Source: Scatosoma sp045643825 (GTDB lineage: Bacteria; Bacillota; Clostridia; Christensenellales; Borkfalkiaceae). Taken from it: a DNA stretch of 20,657 bases. The DNA lies in contig JAZRFV010000069.1 in NCBI GenBank assembly GCA_045643825.1, forward strand, positions 1-20,657, given 5' to 3'. A program made the translations under genes and the position numbers. This document shows, piece by piece, positions 7,190 through 13,788 of the stretch. Below the pieces are notes generated by a model. The model searched no databases, was not told the origin of the DNA, and worked only from the letters and a program-made list of their open reading frames with translations. How positions within the stretch are numbered: the stretch's first letter is position 1; the number at the start of each line of letters is the position of its first letter.

Positions 7190-8086
7190 ATGGGATTATT
7201 CGGAAAATTTTTCGGTGCGTTGAAAAAGACGAAGGACAACCTTTCGGAAAAATTACGCGTACTGTTTTCCAAAAATAAATTAGGCGATGAGTTTTATGAG
7301 GAGTTGGAAGAACTCCTCATTTCCTCTGACGTTTCCGTTTCGACGGCGGCGGAGGTCGTGGACAGGGTAAAGGAACAAGCCATCGAGGGTAAGCTGAGCG
7401 ATCCCGACTACGTTACGGGCTTGCTCCGTGGTATCCTCACGGATATTTTGGAAGAATCGGAGGTAGAACCTCCCTCGTACCCTTGCGTAATTATGCTTGT
7501 CGGTGTCAACGGCGTGGGTAAAACCACGACGGTGGGTAAGCTTGCACACTACTTCCTCACCCAAAAGAAAACGGTTACGGTGGCGGCGGCGGATACCTTC
7601 CGTGCGGCGGCGAGTGAGCAGCTCTCCATTTGGGCGGATCGTGCCAAGGTGCGTATCGTAAAACACGAAGAGGGCAGCGATCCCTCGGCGGTTATCTATG
7701 ATGCCGTTTCTTCCGCAAAGGCGAAGGGTACGGATGTTGTTATTGTGGATACGGCAGGTAGATTGCACGTAAAGGAAAACCTGATGAACGAGCTTCGTAA
7801 GATGGATAGGGTGGTTACCCGTGAATATCCCGAGGCGGATTTCTTAAAGCTCCTTGTGTTGGATGCAACGACGGGGCAAAATGCCGTAAACCAAGCCCGT
7901 GTCTTTGACGAGGCGGTAGAACTTGACGGTATCGTTCTTACGAAATTGGACGGTACGGCAAAGGGCGGCTTCGTATTCTCGCTTGCCCAGGAGCTCGGCC
8001 TTCCTGTGCTTTTTGCAGGTGTAGGCGAGAAAATGGATGATTTGGAATTCTTCGATTCCAAGAGCTTTGTAGAAGCAATTTTGTAA
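7190..8086 (+). CDS. ftsY: Signal recognition particle receptor FtsY
   Basis: GTPase that docks SRP-ribosome complexes at the cytoplasmic membrane for co-translational insertion. The 298 residues comprise only the conserved NG domain, with a short amphipathic N-terminus (MGLFGKFFGALKKTKDNL) and no long acidic A domain, as is common in Firmicutes. Visible motifs are G1 GVNGVGKT (105-112), the DTFRAAA segment, G3 DTAGR (187-191) and G4 TKLDGTAKGG (about 250). The start is the ATG at 7190 with AGAGG six bases upstream. Its leader is the hairpin array, so that structure could affect its expression. trmD follows after 28 bp. No ffh, rpsP or rimM is present nearby. Confidence 0.97.
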   Translation: MGLFGKFFGALKKTKDNLSEKLRVLFSKNKLGDEFYEELEELLISSDVSVSTAAEVVDRVKEQAIEGKLSDPDYVTGLLRGILTDILEESEVEPPSYPCVIMLVGVNGVGKTTTVGKLAHYFLTQKKTVTVAAADTFRAAASEQLSIWADRAKVRIVKHEEGSDPSAVIYDAVSSAKAKGTDVVIVDTAGRLHVKENLMNELRKMDRVVTREYPEADFLKLLVLDATTGQNAVNQARVFDEAVELDGIVLTKLDGTAKGGFVFSLAQELGLPVLFAGVGEKMDDLEFFDSKSFVEAIL

Positions 8087-8114
8087 AATGATGGCGGCAG
8101 GTACGCGTTGAATT

Positions 8115-8786
8115 ATGAAAATAGACATTTTAACCTTATTTCCCGAGATGTTTTCCGCAATGCAAGAGAGTATCCTCGGCAGGGCGCAAAAAACGGGGAA
8201 AGTACAAATTAATATTGTCAACATCCGCGATTACACCGAGGATAAGCACTTAAAATGTGACGATTATCCCTTTGGTGGGGGTGCAGGGATGGTGATGATG
8301 GCGCCTCCGATTGGCAACGCCATCGAGGCACTCGATCCCGACCATAAGGCAAGGCGTATTTTCATGTCCCCCAAGGGGCAAACCTTCAAACAGCAAAAGG
8401 TGTTTGAGTTGTTAGAATACGAGCACCTTATCCTGCTTTGCGGACACTACGAAGGGGTAGATCAACGTGTGTTGGATTTGTTTATTGACGAGGAAATTTC
8501 TATCGGCGACTATGTTTTAACGGGTGGGGAACTGCCTGCAATGGTGGTGACCGATGCGGTTTCCCGTTACGTGGACGGGGTAATCAACACTTCCTCGCTC
8601 GTGGATGAGAGTTTCTCGGATAACATGTTAGAATATCCGCAGTACACCCGTCCGCAGGTCTACAAGGGCTTGGCGGTACCCGATGTTTTGCGTAGCGGTG
8701 ACCACGCGAAGGTGGATGCTTGGCGTAGAGAACAGGCGCTTGCCATCACAAGAAAAAATCGTCCCGACCTTTTGGGAGAGGAATAA
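8115..8786 (+). CDS. trmD: tRNA (guanine-N1-)-methyltransferase TrmD
   Basis: Makes m1G37 next to the anticodon using S-adenosylmethionine, which prevents +1 frameshifting. The protein has 223 residues. It shows the trefoil-knot SPOUT motifs LLCGHYEGVDQR (from 107) and SIGDYVLTGGELP (129-141), the N-terminal MKIDILTLFPEMF, the DDYPFGGGAGMVM loop, and the C-terminal domain with LEYPQYTRP and WRREQAL. The ATG at 8115 fits the family N-terminus; its ribosome binding site is weak and distant (GGCGGCAGG about 13 bases upstream). It lies between ftsY and rbgA and its stop is three bases from the rbgA start. The genes rpsP, rimM and rplS that often flank trmD are absent. Confidence 0.97.
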   Translation: MKIDILTLFPEMFSAMQESILGRAQKTGKVQINIVNIRDYTEDKHLKCDDYPFGGGAGMVMMAPPIGNAIEALDPDHKARRIFMSPKGQTFKQQKVFELLEYEHLILLCGHYEGVDQRVLDLFIDEEISIGDYVLTGGELPAMVVTDAVSRYVDGVINTSSLVDESFSDNMLEYPQYTRPQVYKGLAVPDVLRSGDHAKVDAWRREQALAITRKNRPDLLGEE

Positions 8787-8789
8787 CTT

Positions 8790-9650
8790 ATGAAGAATAT
8801 ACAATGGTTCCCTGGCCACATGACGCGTGCAATGCGTGATATGGAGGCGAAAAGGGATTTGTGCGACGGCGTAATTTGCGTATTAGATGCGCGTGCGCCG
8901 ATTGCTACGGTGAATAAAAACTTAAAGAAGATTTTCGGTGAAAAGCCGATTTTGTACGTCTTAAACAAGGCGGACCTTGCCGATCCCAACAAGGTGGATG
9001 GCTTTATGAAATTTTTCGAAGGGCAGGGCAGGTATGTGGTGAAATGCGATTCGACCAACATTTCCACCAAGCGTATACTCCTTCAAAAGCTGAACGCCAT
9101 CACCGAAGAAAAGCGTGCAAGGGCGCAGGCGAAGGGCTTAAACCGTACCTTCCGCTTTATGGTTGCAGGTATCCCCAACACGGGTAAGAGCACTATCGTG
9201 AATTTGTTAAGCGGACAAAAGCGTGCAAAGACGGGCGACAAGGCAGGCGTTACCCGTGACGTTCGTTGGTTGAAATGCGGCGCGTTCGACTTGCTCGACA
9301 CCCCCGGCACGATGCCTCCCTCCTTTGACAATCAGTACCACGCACGCCATTTGGCATATATCGGTAGTATTAACGACGACATCTTGGATATGGACGACGT
9401 TGCTCTTGAACTTTTGGGCGAGCTTGCGGAAAAATATCCTCAATACTTGACCGAGCGTTTCGGTATCACCGATTTTTCGGAAAAGCTTGGTATGTACGAA
9501 CAGGTTTGTAAGCGCAGAGGCTTTATTTTCCGTGGGGGCGAGTTTGACTACGAACGTGGTGCAAAGGCAATCATGGACGATTTTAGAAAGGGTAGAATCG
9601 GCAGAATTTGTTTGGAGCAAGCATCGGATTATCCCGATTTTGAGTTTTAA
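8790..9650 (+). CDS. rbgA: Ribosome biogenesis GTPase RbgA (YlqF)
   Basis: Circularly permuted GTPase needed for late assembly of the 50S subunit. It has 286 residues. The hallmark N-terminal IQWFPGHM is present, then the permuted order G4 NKAD (59-62), G1 GIPNTGKST (127-135), the GVTRD switch region and G3 DTPG (170-173), followed by the C-terminal RNA-binding helical region (about 190-286). The start is the ATG at 8790, three bases after the trmD stop, with GGAGAGG overlapping the end of trmD. The trmD-rbgA-rnhB order is conserved in Firmicutes. The rnhB start follows three bases after its stop. Confidence 0.97.
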   Translation: MKNIQWFPGHMTRAMRDMEAKRDLCDGVICVLDARAPIATVNKNLKKIFGEKPILYVLNKADLADPNKVDGFMKFFEGQGRYVVKCDSTNISTKRILLQKLNAITEEKRARAQAKGLNRTFRFMVAGIPNTGKSTIVNLLSGQKRAKTGDKAGVTRDVRWLKCGAFDLLDTPGTMPPSFDNQYHARHLAYIGSINDDILDMDDVALELLGELAEKYPQYLTERFGITDFSEKLGMYEQVCKRRGFIFRGGEFDYERGAKAIMDDFRKGRIGRICLEQASDYPDFEF

Positions 9651-9653
9651 CCT

Positions 9654-10286
9654 ATGAAAAAAATTTGGAATGCAGAAGAAAAATTGCAATATGAACGCAC
9701 CTTGCAGGCGAAAGGTTACCGCTATATCGTAGGGGTTGACGAGGTGGGTAGAGGTCCCCTTGCAGGCCCCGTTGTATGTGCGGCGGTGGTGATGCCTTTG
9801 GATGAAGCCGACCTCATTGTGGGCGTGGACGACAGCAAAAAGGTGTCCGCTAAAAAGCGTGAACAGATCTCTGCTCTTATCAAGGAAAAGGCAATTGCCT
9901 ATACCATGGTTGAGGTGAGCGAAAAAACGATTGACGAAATCAACATTTTAGAGGCGACGAAACTTGGGATGAAACAGGCTGTGGAAGGGTTGGTTATGCC
10001 CGACGGCAGTAAGCCCGAAATCGTCTTGACGGACGGCAATATGACGCTTGATATCGACCTTCCTCAATTCAGCGTAGTGCACGGCGATGCCTTGTCCTAT
10101 TCCATCGGTGCAGCGAGCATTATTGCCAAGGTTTACCGTGACGGGATGATGGACGAGTATGCGAAACAGTACCCTCACTACGGCTTTGAACAAAACAAAG
10201 GCTACGGCACGGCGGCACACATTCAAGGAATAAAGGAGTACGGCTTATGCCCGATTCACCGCAGGACGTTCACAAAAAAGTTTTAG
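9654..10286 (+). CDS. rnhB: Ribonuclease HII
   Basis: Cleaves RNA-DNA hybrids and initiates removal of single ribonucleotides misincorporated in DNA. It has 210 residues. Catalytic acids are visible in VGVDEVGRGPLAGP (D29, E30), VLTDGN (D127) and HGDALSYSIGAASI (D145), with DDSKKVSAKKR and the KGYGTAAHIQGIKEYG tail. The ATG at 9654 is three bases after rbgA. No clear Shine-Dalgarno is present there, so translation probably depends on coupling to rbgA. Its last 40 bases overlap yraN in another frame. Confidence 0.96.
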   Translation: MKKIWNAEEKLQYERTLQAKGYRYIVGVDEVGRGPLAGPVVCAAVVMPLDEADLIVGVDDSKKVSAKKREQISALIKEKAIAYTMVEVSEKTIDEINILEATKLGMKQAVEGLVMPDGSKPEIVLTDGNMTLDIDLPQFSVVHGDALSYSIGAASIIAKVYRDGMMDEYAKQYPHYGFEQNKGYGTAAHIQGIKEYGLCPIHRRTFTKKF

Positions 10287-10606
10287 GCAAAAAGGGGGAG
10301 AGGCTGGTAGAAAGCTATCTCAAAAAGCAGGGCTGTAAAATCCTGAAACGCAATTACCGTACCCCCTTTGGCGAAGCTGACCTTATCGTGGAGGATGGGG
10401 ACGAAATCGCCTTCGTGGAAGTAAAAACGAGGGAATGCGTGTCCTACGGTACGCCTGCGGAGGCTGTGGATAAAAACAAACAGCAACGTTATCGCATGAT
10501 TGCCAAATTTTATTGGATGAAGACGAAGGAAGAACCGAACGCACGGTTTGACGTTGCGGAGGTTTATGCCGATGGAAGGATAGAATATATCAAATACGCC
10601 TTTTGA
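10247..10606 (+). CDS. yraN: UPF0102 / YraN family nuclease-fold protein
   Basis: Small protein of 119 residues in the UPF0102 (YraN) family, which has a restriction-endonuclease-like fold; its cellular role is not settled. The sequence shows GKKGERLVESYLKKQG, then RNYRTPFGEADLIVEDGDEIAFVEVKTR, where Glu, Asp and the EVK triad form the predicted PD-(D/E)XK-type site. The start is the ATG at 10247 with a strong AAAGGAG eight bases upstream, both inside the end of rnhB, a 40-bp overlap. It is the last gene of its operon: a strong terminator begins 22 bases after its stop. rnhB-yraN adjacency is common in Firmicutes. Confidence 0.93.
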   Translation: MPDSPQDVHKKVLGKKGERLVESYLKKQGCKILKRNYRTPFGEADLIVEDGDEIAFVEVKTRECVSYGTPAEAVDKNKQQRYRMIAKFYWMKTKEEPNARFDVAEVYADGRIEYIKYAF

Positions 10607-10627
10607 CAAAAAAATACAATAGACAAG

Positions 10628-10663
10628 AAAAACACCTTTTCGACAAAAGGTGTTTTTATTTTT
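10628..10663 (+). terminator. Rho-independent terminator after yraN
   Basis: A 13-bp perfect stem (10628-10640 with 10645-10657), loop CGAC, is followed by a further T-rich run to 10663. It closes the ftsY-to-yraN operon. Its loop and flanks contain the Spo0A box described separately. Confidence 0.92.
10639..10645 (-). promoter_or_regulatory. Putative Spo0A binding box (0A box)
   Basis: TTCGACA on the + strand is TGTCGAA on the - strand, a perfect match to the 0A-box consensus. It lies 60 bp before the spoIIGA start and is centred about 49 bp before the inferred transcription start. In Bacillus the spoIIG operon is activated by Spo0A bound in this region. A weaker TTTGACA (6 of 7) lies 37 bp upstream at 10602. 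The site is formed by the symmetric terminator loop, so chance is possible. Confidence 0.6.
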
Positions 10664-10675
10664 CTCGTGTATCTG

Positions 10676-10684
10676 TGGTAGAAT
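10676..10684 (+). promoter_or_regulatory. Putative extended -10 promoter for spoIIGA
   Basis: TGG-TAGAAT forms an extended -10 (TGn plus hexamer 10679-10684). No good -35 hexamer lies at 17 bp, which suits an activator-dependent promoter such as Spo0A-controlled spoIIG. The inferred start near 10691 leaves a short leader before the ribosome binding site at 10693-10698. Confidence 0.5.
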
Positions 10685-10704
10685 TTTACGGAAAGGAGAC
10701 CGCC

Positions 10705-11523
10705 GTGGAAATTTATATCGAGTATGTTTTTATCGAAAATTTCCTATACGATTTTGTGCTGCTTGGGTTGGCATTTTTGTCCGCACGTGTAAAGATAAGG
10801 TGGTATCGTTTGACGGCTTCGGCATGCGTTGGGGGAGTGTTTGCCCTTGTTTTTCCGCTGTTACGCCTACCCATGTCTTTGTTGACGGTGTTAAAACTGA
10901 CGATAGGCGCGCTTTTATGCCTTTTGGCGTTTGGTAAGATTTCCACAAGGAAAAGCAGGGGAAGGTGGCTGTTGACGACCGTCTTATTTTATGTGTTTAG
11001 CTTTGGTTTTGGCGGTGCCCTGCTTGTTGTGTACGGCGCTTTGCCGAATAATGAAAAAATACCGAGTGCTTGGGTGTTTCTTGGCTTTGCGGTGTTGAGT
11101 ATAGTGAGTATATGGCTCGTAAAATGCCTTTACGCACGGCGTATGCTATTTCGCCGTGTGTACGCTTGCACCGTATTCGCAGGGGAAGGGCATATCTCAA
11201 CGGAAGGGTTTTACGACAGCGGTAATTTGGCGGAGAAAAACGGGTTGCCAGTGTGCTTTCTTTCGCCAACACTTTTTTACGAACTGCTTGGGACGGAAAT
11301 TGTAAAAGGAAGGGGGCAGGGATTTGATGAAATGTCCATTTCCACCCTTGCAGGGGTAAAAAAAATACCGTTATACCGAGGAAAAATTGAGGTGAAACTT
11401 GACGGACAAACCATTGTGAAGGATACATATTTTTCACCGAGCAAGCATATGATAGGACGAGAATACGCCGTACTGATAAACGGATGGTTGATAGAGTGGG
11501 AGGGAGCGGATGCGTTTGATTGA
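10705..11523 (+). CDS. spoIIGA: SpoIIGA, pro-sigma-E processing protease
   Basis: Membrane aspartic protease of the mother cell that removes the pro-sequence of sigma-E after a signal from the forespore. The start is the GTG at 10705 with AAGGAG six bases upstream, giving MEIYIEYVFIENFLYDF, the family N-terminus, and 272 residues. A TTG at 10603 would add 34 unconserved residues that cross the terminator, so it is rejected. About five membrane helices fill the first 155 residues. The cytoplasmic domain has the protease motif GFYDSGNLA with Asp171 as the predicted catalytic residue. The stop overlaps the sigE start by 14 bases, which couples translation of protease and substrate. Confidence 0.94.
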   Translation: MEIYIEYVFIENFLYDFVLLGLAFLSARVKIRWYRLTASACVGGVFALVFPLLRLPMSLLTVLKLTIGALLCLLAFGKISTRKSRGRWLLTTVLFYVFSFGFGGALLVVYGALPNNEKIPSAWVFLGFAVLSIVSIWLVKCLYARRMLFRRVYACTVFAGEGHISTEGFYDSGNLAEKNGLPVCFLSPTLFYELLGTEIVKGRGQGFDEMSISTLAGVKKIPLYRGKIEVKLDGQTIVKDTYFSPSKHMIGREYAVLINGWLIEWEGADAFD

Positions 11524-12223
11524 ATGGTTGAAAACTTGGCTAAAAAGTGCGTGTGGGGCTGGGGTGACGGTAGATTACGTTTGCGGAAACGGGGATGCGT
11601 TGCCCCTGCCCTTGTCGGTGGAAGAGGAAGGGGAAATGTTGCGCCTTTTGGAGGTGGACACAGAAAAGGAGCGGGCAAAGGCGGAGCTAATCCAACGCAA
11701 TTTGCGTTTGGTGGTGTATATTGCGCGGAAGTTTGATAACACGGGCGTGGACAACGACGATTTGGTGTCGATAGGCACAATAGGGCTGATAAAGGCAATC
11801 AATTCCTTCCGAGCGGACAAGAATATCAAGCTCGCTACCTACGCTTCGCGTTGTATTGAAAATGAAATTTTGATGTATCTGCGCCGTACGGCAAGGCTGA
11901 AAAGCGAGGTGTCCTTTGACGAGCCGTTGAACACCGATTTTGAGGGGAACGAACTGCTCTTATCCGACGTGCTTGGCACCTCGGCGGAAACTGTGTATGG
12001 GGATATCGAATCGAACGCGGAAAAGGAGCAATTGAAGGAAGCCCTCAAAAAATTGACGGATAGAGAGCGGAAAATTATGTTTTTACGCTTTGGCTTGGGT
12101 GGTGGTGAGGAAATGACGCAAAAGGACGTTGCCGACCTTTTGGGGATTTCACAAAGCTACATATCCCGTTTGGAAAAGAAGATTATTTTGCGGTTAAAAA
12201 AGGAAATTGCAAAGATGGAATAA
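11510..12223 (+). CDS. sigE: RNA polymerase sporulation sigma factor SigE (pro-sigma-E)
   Basis: Early mother-cell sigma factor of sporulation. It has 237 residues. Region 2 (RNLRLVVYIARKFDNTG, DLVSIGTIGLIKAI, KLATYASRCIENEILMYLRR) and the EVSFDEPLN and ELLLSDVLGT segments are diagnostic of sigma-E. Region 4 ends in QKDVADLLGISQSYISRLEKK. The N-terminus before DALPLPLS looks like the removable pro-sequence; by comparison with Bacillus, cleavage would fall near Tyr23, giving a pro-peptide of about 23 residues, slightly shorter than the 27 in B. subtilis. The ATG at 11510 has GGGAGGG just upstream and lies inside the end of spoIIGA. Confidence 0.97.
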   Translation: MRLIEWLKTWLKSACGAGVTVDYVCGNGDALPLPLSVEEEGEMLRLLEVDTEKERAKAELIQRNLRLVVYIARKFDNTGVDNDDLVSIGTIGLIKAINSFRADKNIKLATYASRCIENEILMYLRRTARLKSEVSFDEPLNTDFEGNELLLSDVLGTSAETVYGDIESNAEKEQLKEALKKLTDRERKIMFLRFGLGGGEEMTQKDVADLLGISQSYISRLEKKIILRLKKEIAKME

Positions 12224-12255
12224 GGTGAAAATTCTTCCACCAAAAATTCCGAAAA

Positions 12256-12286
12256 GGTATAAAAATTGGTAGGGTTGCGCATACTC
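12256..12286 (+). promoter_or_regulatory. Putative sigma-G/sigma-F type promoter for sigG
   Basis: GGTATA (12256-12261) and CATACTC (12280-12286) are 18 bp apart. This resembles the forespore sigma-G pattern, TGAATA then CATACTA at 17-18 bp, as known in Bacillus. It would start transcription about 75 bases upstream of sigG. The match to the sigma-F -10 consensus is weaker. Confidence 0.5.
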
Positions 12287-12300
12287 ATCTCAACCCTGCC
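12268..12300 (+). terminator. Inverted repeat between sigE and sigG (possible weak terminator or operator)
   Basis: GGTAGGGTTG (12268-12277) pairs with CAACCCTGCC (12291-12300): 10 bp with one G-U pair and a 13-nt loop. Only a poor T-run follows (CCCTTGCTTT). The loop contains the predicted -10 of the sigG promoter. It could end sigE transcripts, regulate sigG, or both. Confidence 0.5.
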
Positions 12301-12369
12301 CCCTTGCTTTACATAGGCGACTGAACTTTTAAGGGAAGGACAGCCGCTTATCAAAGGAGGCAAAAGAGT

Positions 12370-13137
12370 ATGCAAAAGGTGGAAATTTGCGGCGTGGATA
12401 CGTCGGGCCTGCCGAAGCTCACCACGAAAGAAAACGAGGAACTTTTGGTGCGGATTAAACAAGGGGACAAGGCGGCGAGGGATAAATTTATCGTTGGCAA
12501 TATGCGGCTCGTGTTGTCGCTCGTCAAACGCTTCCGCATTAAAAATTTAGGGGCGGACGACGTGTTTCAGGCAGGGTGTGTGGGGCTTATCAAGGCTCTC
12601 GACGGGTTCGATCTTTCGGTGGGGGTGAAATTTTCAACCTACGCCGTGCCGATGATTATCGGGGAAATAAAACGATATTTGCGGGACGGAAACTCCTTAC
12701 GGGTATCGCGCAGTATTCGTGATATGGCGTATCGGGTGTTGAAGGCGCGGGAAGAGCTTGAGGAGCGTGACGAGGAAGCGACGATAGAGCGTATCGCCGC
12801 CGAGTTAAAGGTTGCCGAACGTGAGGTGGTGTACGCCTTGGATGCCATTTCCGATCCCATTTCAATATACGAGCCGGTGTATAATAAGTCGGGCGACACC
12901 CTGCTTCTTATGGATCAGCTTTGCGACGAAAAGAACACGGACGAGATATGGACGGAGCGTGTTGCCTTGGGAGAAGCGTTAGAAAAGCTTGGCGAACGAG
13001 AAAAGAAAATTTTATTTTTACGATATTACGAGGGAAAAACGCAAACGGAAATTTCGGAAGAGGTGGGGATATCGCAGGCGCAGGTTTCACGCCTTGAAAA
13101 GAACGCCTTGGAAAACATTCGCTTAAATATCTCGTAA
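12370..13137 (+). CDS. sigG: RNA polymerase sporulation sigma factor SigG
   Basis: Late forespore-specific sigma factor. It has 255 residues. The N-terminus KVEICGVDTSGLPKL matches sigma-G (VEICGVDTSKLP in Bacillus) and separates it from sigma-F. Region 2 has NMRLVLSLVKRF, DVFQAGCVGLIKALDGFDLS and KFSTYAVPMIIGEIKRYLRD; region 3 has LRVSRSIRDMAY; region 4 ends QTEISEEVGISQAQVSRLEK. The ATG at 12370 has a near-perfect AAAGGAGG nine bases upstream. The order spoIIGA-sigE-sigG is the Bacillus/Clostridium order. A 146-bp gap with its own promoter candidate separates it from sigE, in line with separate forespore expression. Confidence 0.97.
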   Translation: MQKVEICGVDTSGLPKLTTKENEELLVRIKQGDKAARDKFIVGNMRLVLSLVKRFRIKNLGADDVFQAGCVGLIKALDGFDLSVGVKFSTYAVPMIIGEIKRYLRDGNSLRVSRSIRDMAYRVLKAREELEERDEEATIERIAAELKVAEREVVYALDAISDPISIYEPVYNKSGDTLLLMDQLCDEKNTDEIWTERVALGEALEKLGEREKKILFLRYYEGKTQTEISEEVGISQAQVSRLEKNALENIRLNIS

Positions 13138-13209
13138 AAGTGTGACAAATCGGGCAAAATTGCCACGCCTTCGCATATATTATAGTAACGCTATATGTGG
13201 GGGACGGGT

Positions 13210-13551
13210 ATGGAAATCAGTTTTTCGGAGCTTCGTGCGAAAGAGGTTGTCAACACGCAGGACGGAAGAAAATTGGGTAGAGTGTGCGACGTAGTCTTAT
13301 GTTATCCCGAAAACCGTTGGCTTGGTTTGGTTGTGCCGAGTGGTAGAGGGTTTGGGAAAAAGCAAGAACTGTTTTTAGAGTTAAAAAATATCGTCAAGAT
13401 CGGTGAGGACGTTATTTTGGTAAACGTGGGGTATCCGCGCACACAAAAAGGTGATAAACGCGGACATGGCATGCCCATTTCACCGCCGCAGGGAGGCAAT
13501 TTCTACCCACACAACGGTAATGGCGGGCGTAATTTTGAAGAGTACGAGTGA
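13210..13551 (+). CDS. ylmC: YlmC/YmxH family PRC-barrel sporulation protein
   Basis: Small PRC-barrel protein of 113 residues in the YlmC/YmxH family, found in spore formers next to sigG; the molecular role is unknown. The barrel spans about residues 1-76 (SELRAKEVVNTQDGRKLGRVCDV, then LVVPSGRGFGKKQELFLEL and KIGEDVILVNV). The rest is a low-complexity tail rich in Gly, Pro and Asn. The start is taken as the ATG at 13210 because MEISFSELRAKEV is the family N-terminus and a GGGGGAC lies just before it; the ATG at 13195 is less likely. A small dyad (TATAG/CTATA, 13181-13195) lies in the 72-bp gap after sigG. It probably shares the sigG transcript. A terminator follows its stop. Confidence 0.88.
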   Translation: MEISFSELRAKEVVNTQDGRKLGRVCDVVLCYPENRWLGLVVPSGRGFGKKQELFLELKNIVKIGEDVILVNVGYPRTQKGDKRGHGMPISPPQGGNFYPHNGNGGRNFEEYE

Positions 13552-13587
13552 AAACGGAGTGGCAAAAAGCCACTCCGTTTCTCTATT
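13552..13587 (+). terminator. Rho-independent terminator after ylmC
   Basis: A 12-bp perfect stem (13552-13563 with 13569-13580), loop AAAAA, is followed by CTCTATT. It begins right after the ylmC stop and closes the sigG-ylmC unit. Confidence 0.88.
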
Positions 13588-13612
13588 GCGGTGTTTTCAG
13601 ACTTTTCCAATA

Positions 13613-13647
13613 AGTCCAACATAATATAGGAAAAAATTTGTTGGACT
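13613..13647 (+). promoter_or_regulatory. 9-bp inverted repeat upstream of the two-component operon
   Basis: AGTCCAACA (13613-13621) and TGTTGGACT (13639-13647) are perfect inverted repeats, 17 bp apart, ending one base before the -35 of the promoter at 13649. A related CGTTGGAGT occurs at 13661, 22 bp after the second half-site. This looks like an operator for an unknown regulator. Confidence 0.5.
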
Positions 13648-13648
13648 A

Positions 13649-13677
13649 TTGACAATACCTCGTTGGAGTGATAAAAT
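13649..13677 (+). promoter_or_regulatory. Sigma-A promoter of the two-component operon
   Basis: TTGACA (13649-13654) and TAAAAT (13672-13677) are separated by 17 bp. Transcription would start near 13684, giving a leader of about 105 bases before the response regulator. Confidence 0.8.
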
Positions 13678-13693
13678 ATAGGCAAGGATAAAT

Positions 13694-13747
13694 TTCACAA
13701 ACATTTCACCCAATGCTGTCTAAATATTAACAAAATTTGGATATAGT
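13694..13747 (+). promoter_or_regulatory. Candidate PhoP-type box and second promoter
   Basis: Four hexamers lie at exact 11-bp spacing: TTCACA (13694), TTCACC (13705), CTGTCT (13716) and TTAACA (13727). A -10-like TATAGT follows at 13742-13747 without a good -35. The hexamers would cover about -22 to -60 of this start. That matches the layout of PhoP-activated promoters in Bacillus (TTMACA-like repeats, 5-bp gaps) and suggests autoregulation by the adjacent OmpR/PhoP-type regulator. Confidence 0.55.
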
Positions 13748-13788
13748 ATATATGGAAATGGAAAAAATTGCATAAGAGAGGTGCAAAT

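Noticed and set aside
10603..10620. TTGACA followed by TACAAT as a promoter for spoIIGA
   Set aside because: The spacer is only 6 bp and the yraN terminator lies directly downstream.
13142..13183. Promoter in front of ylmC (GTGACA, CATATATT)
   Set aside because: Spacing does not fit sigma-A (about 28 bp), and the sigma-E reading has a 12-bp spacer and two -10 mismatches, so co-transcription with sigG is simpler.
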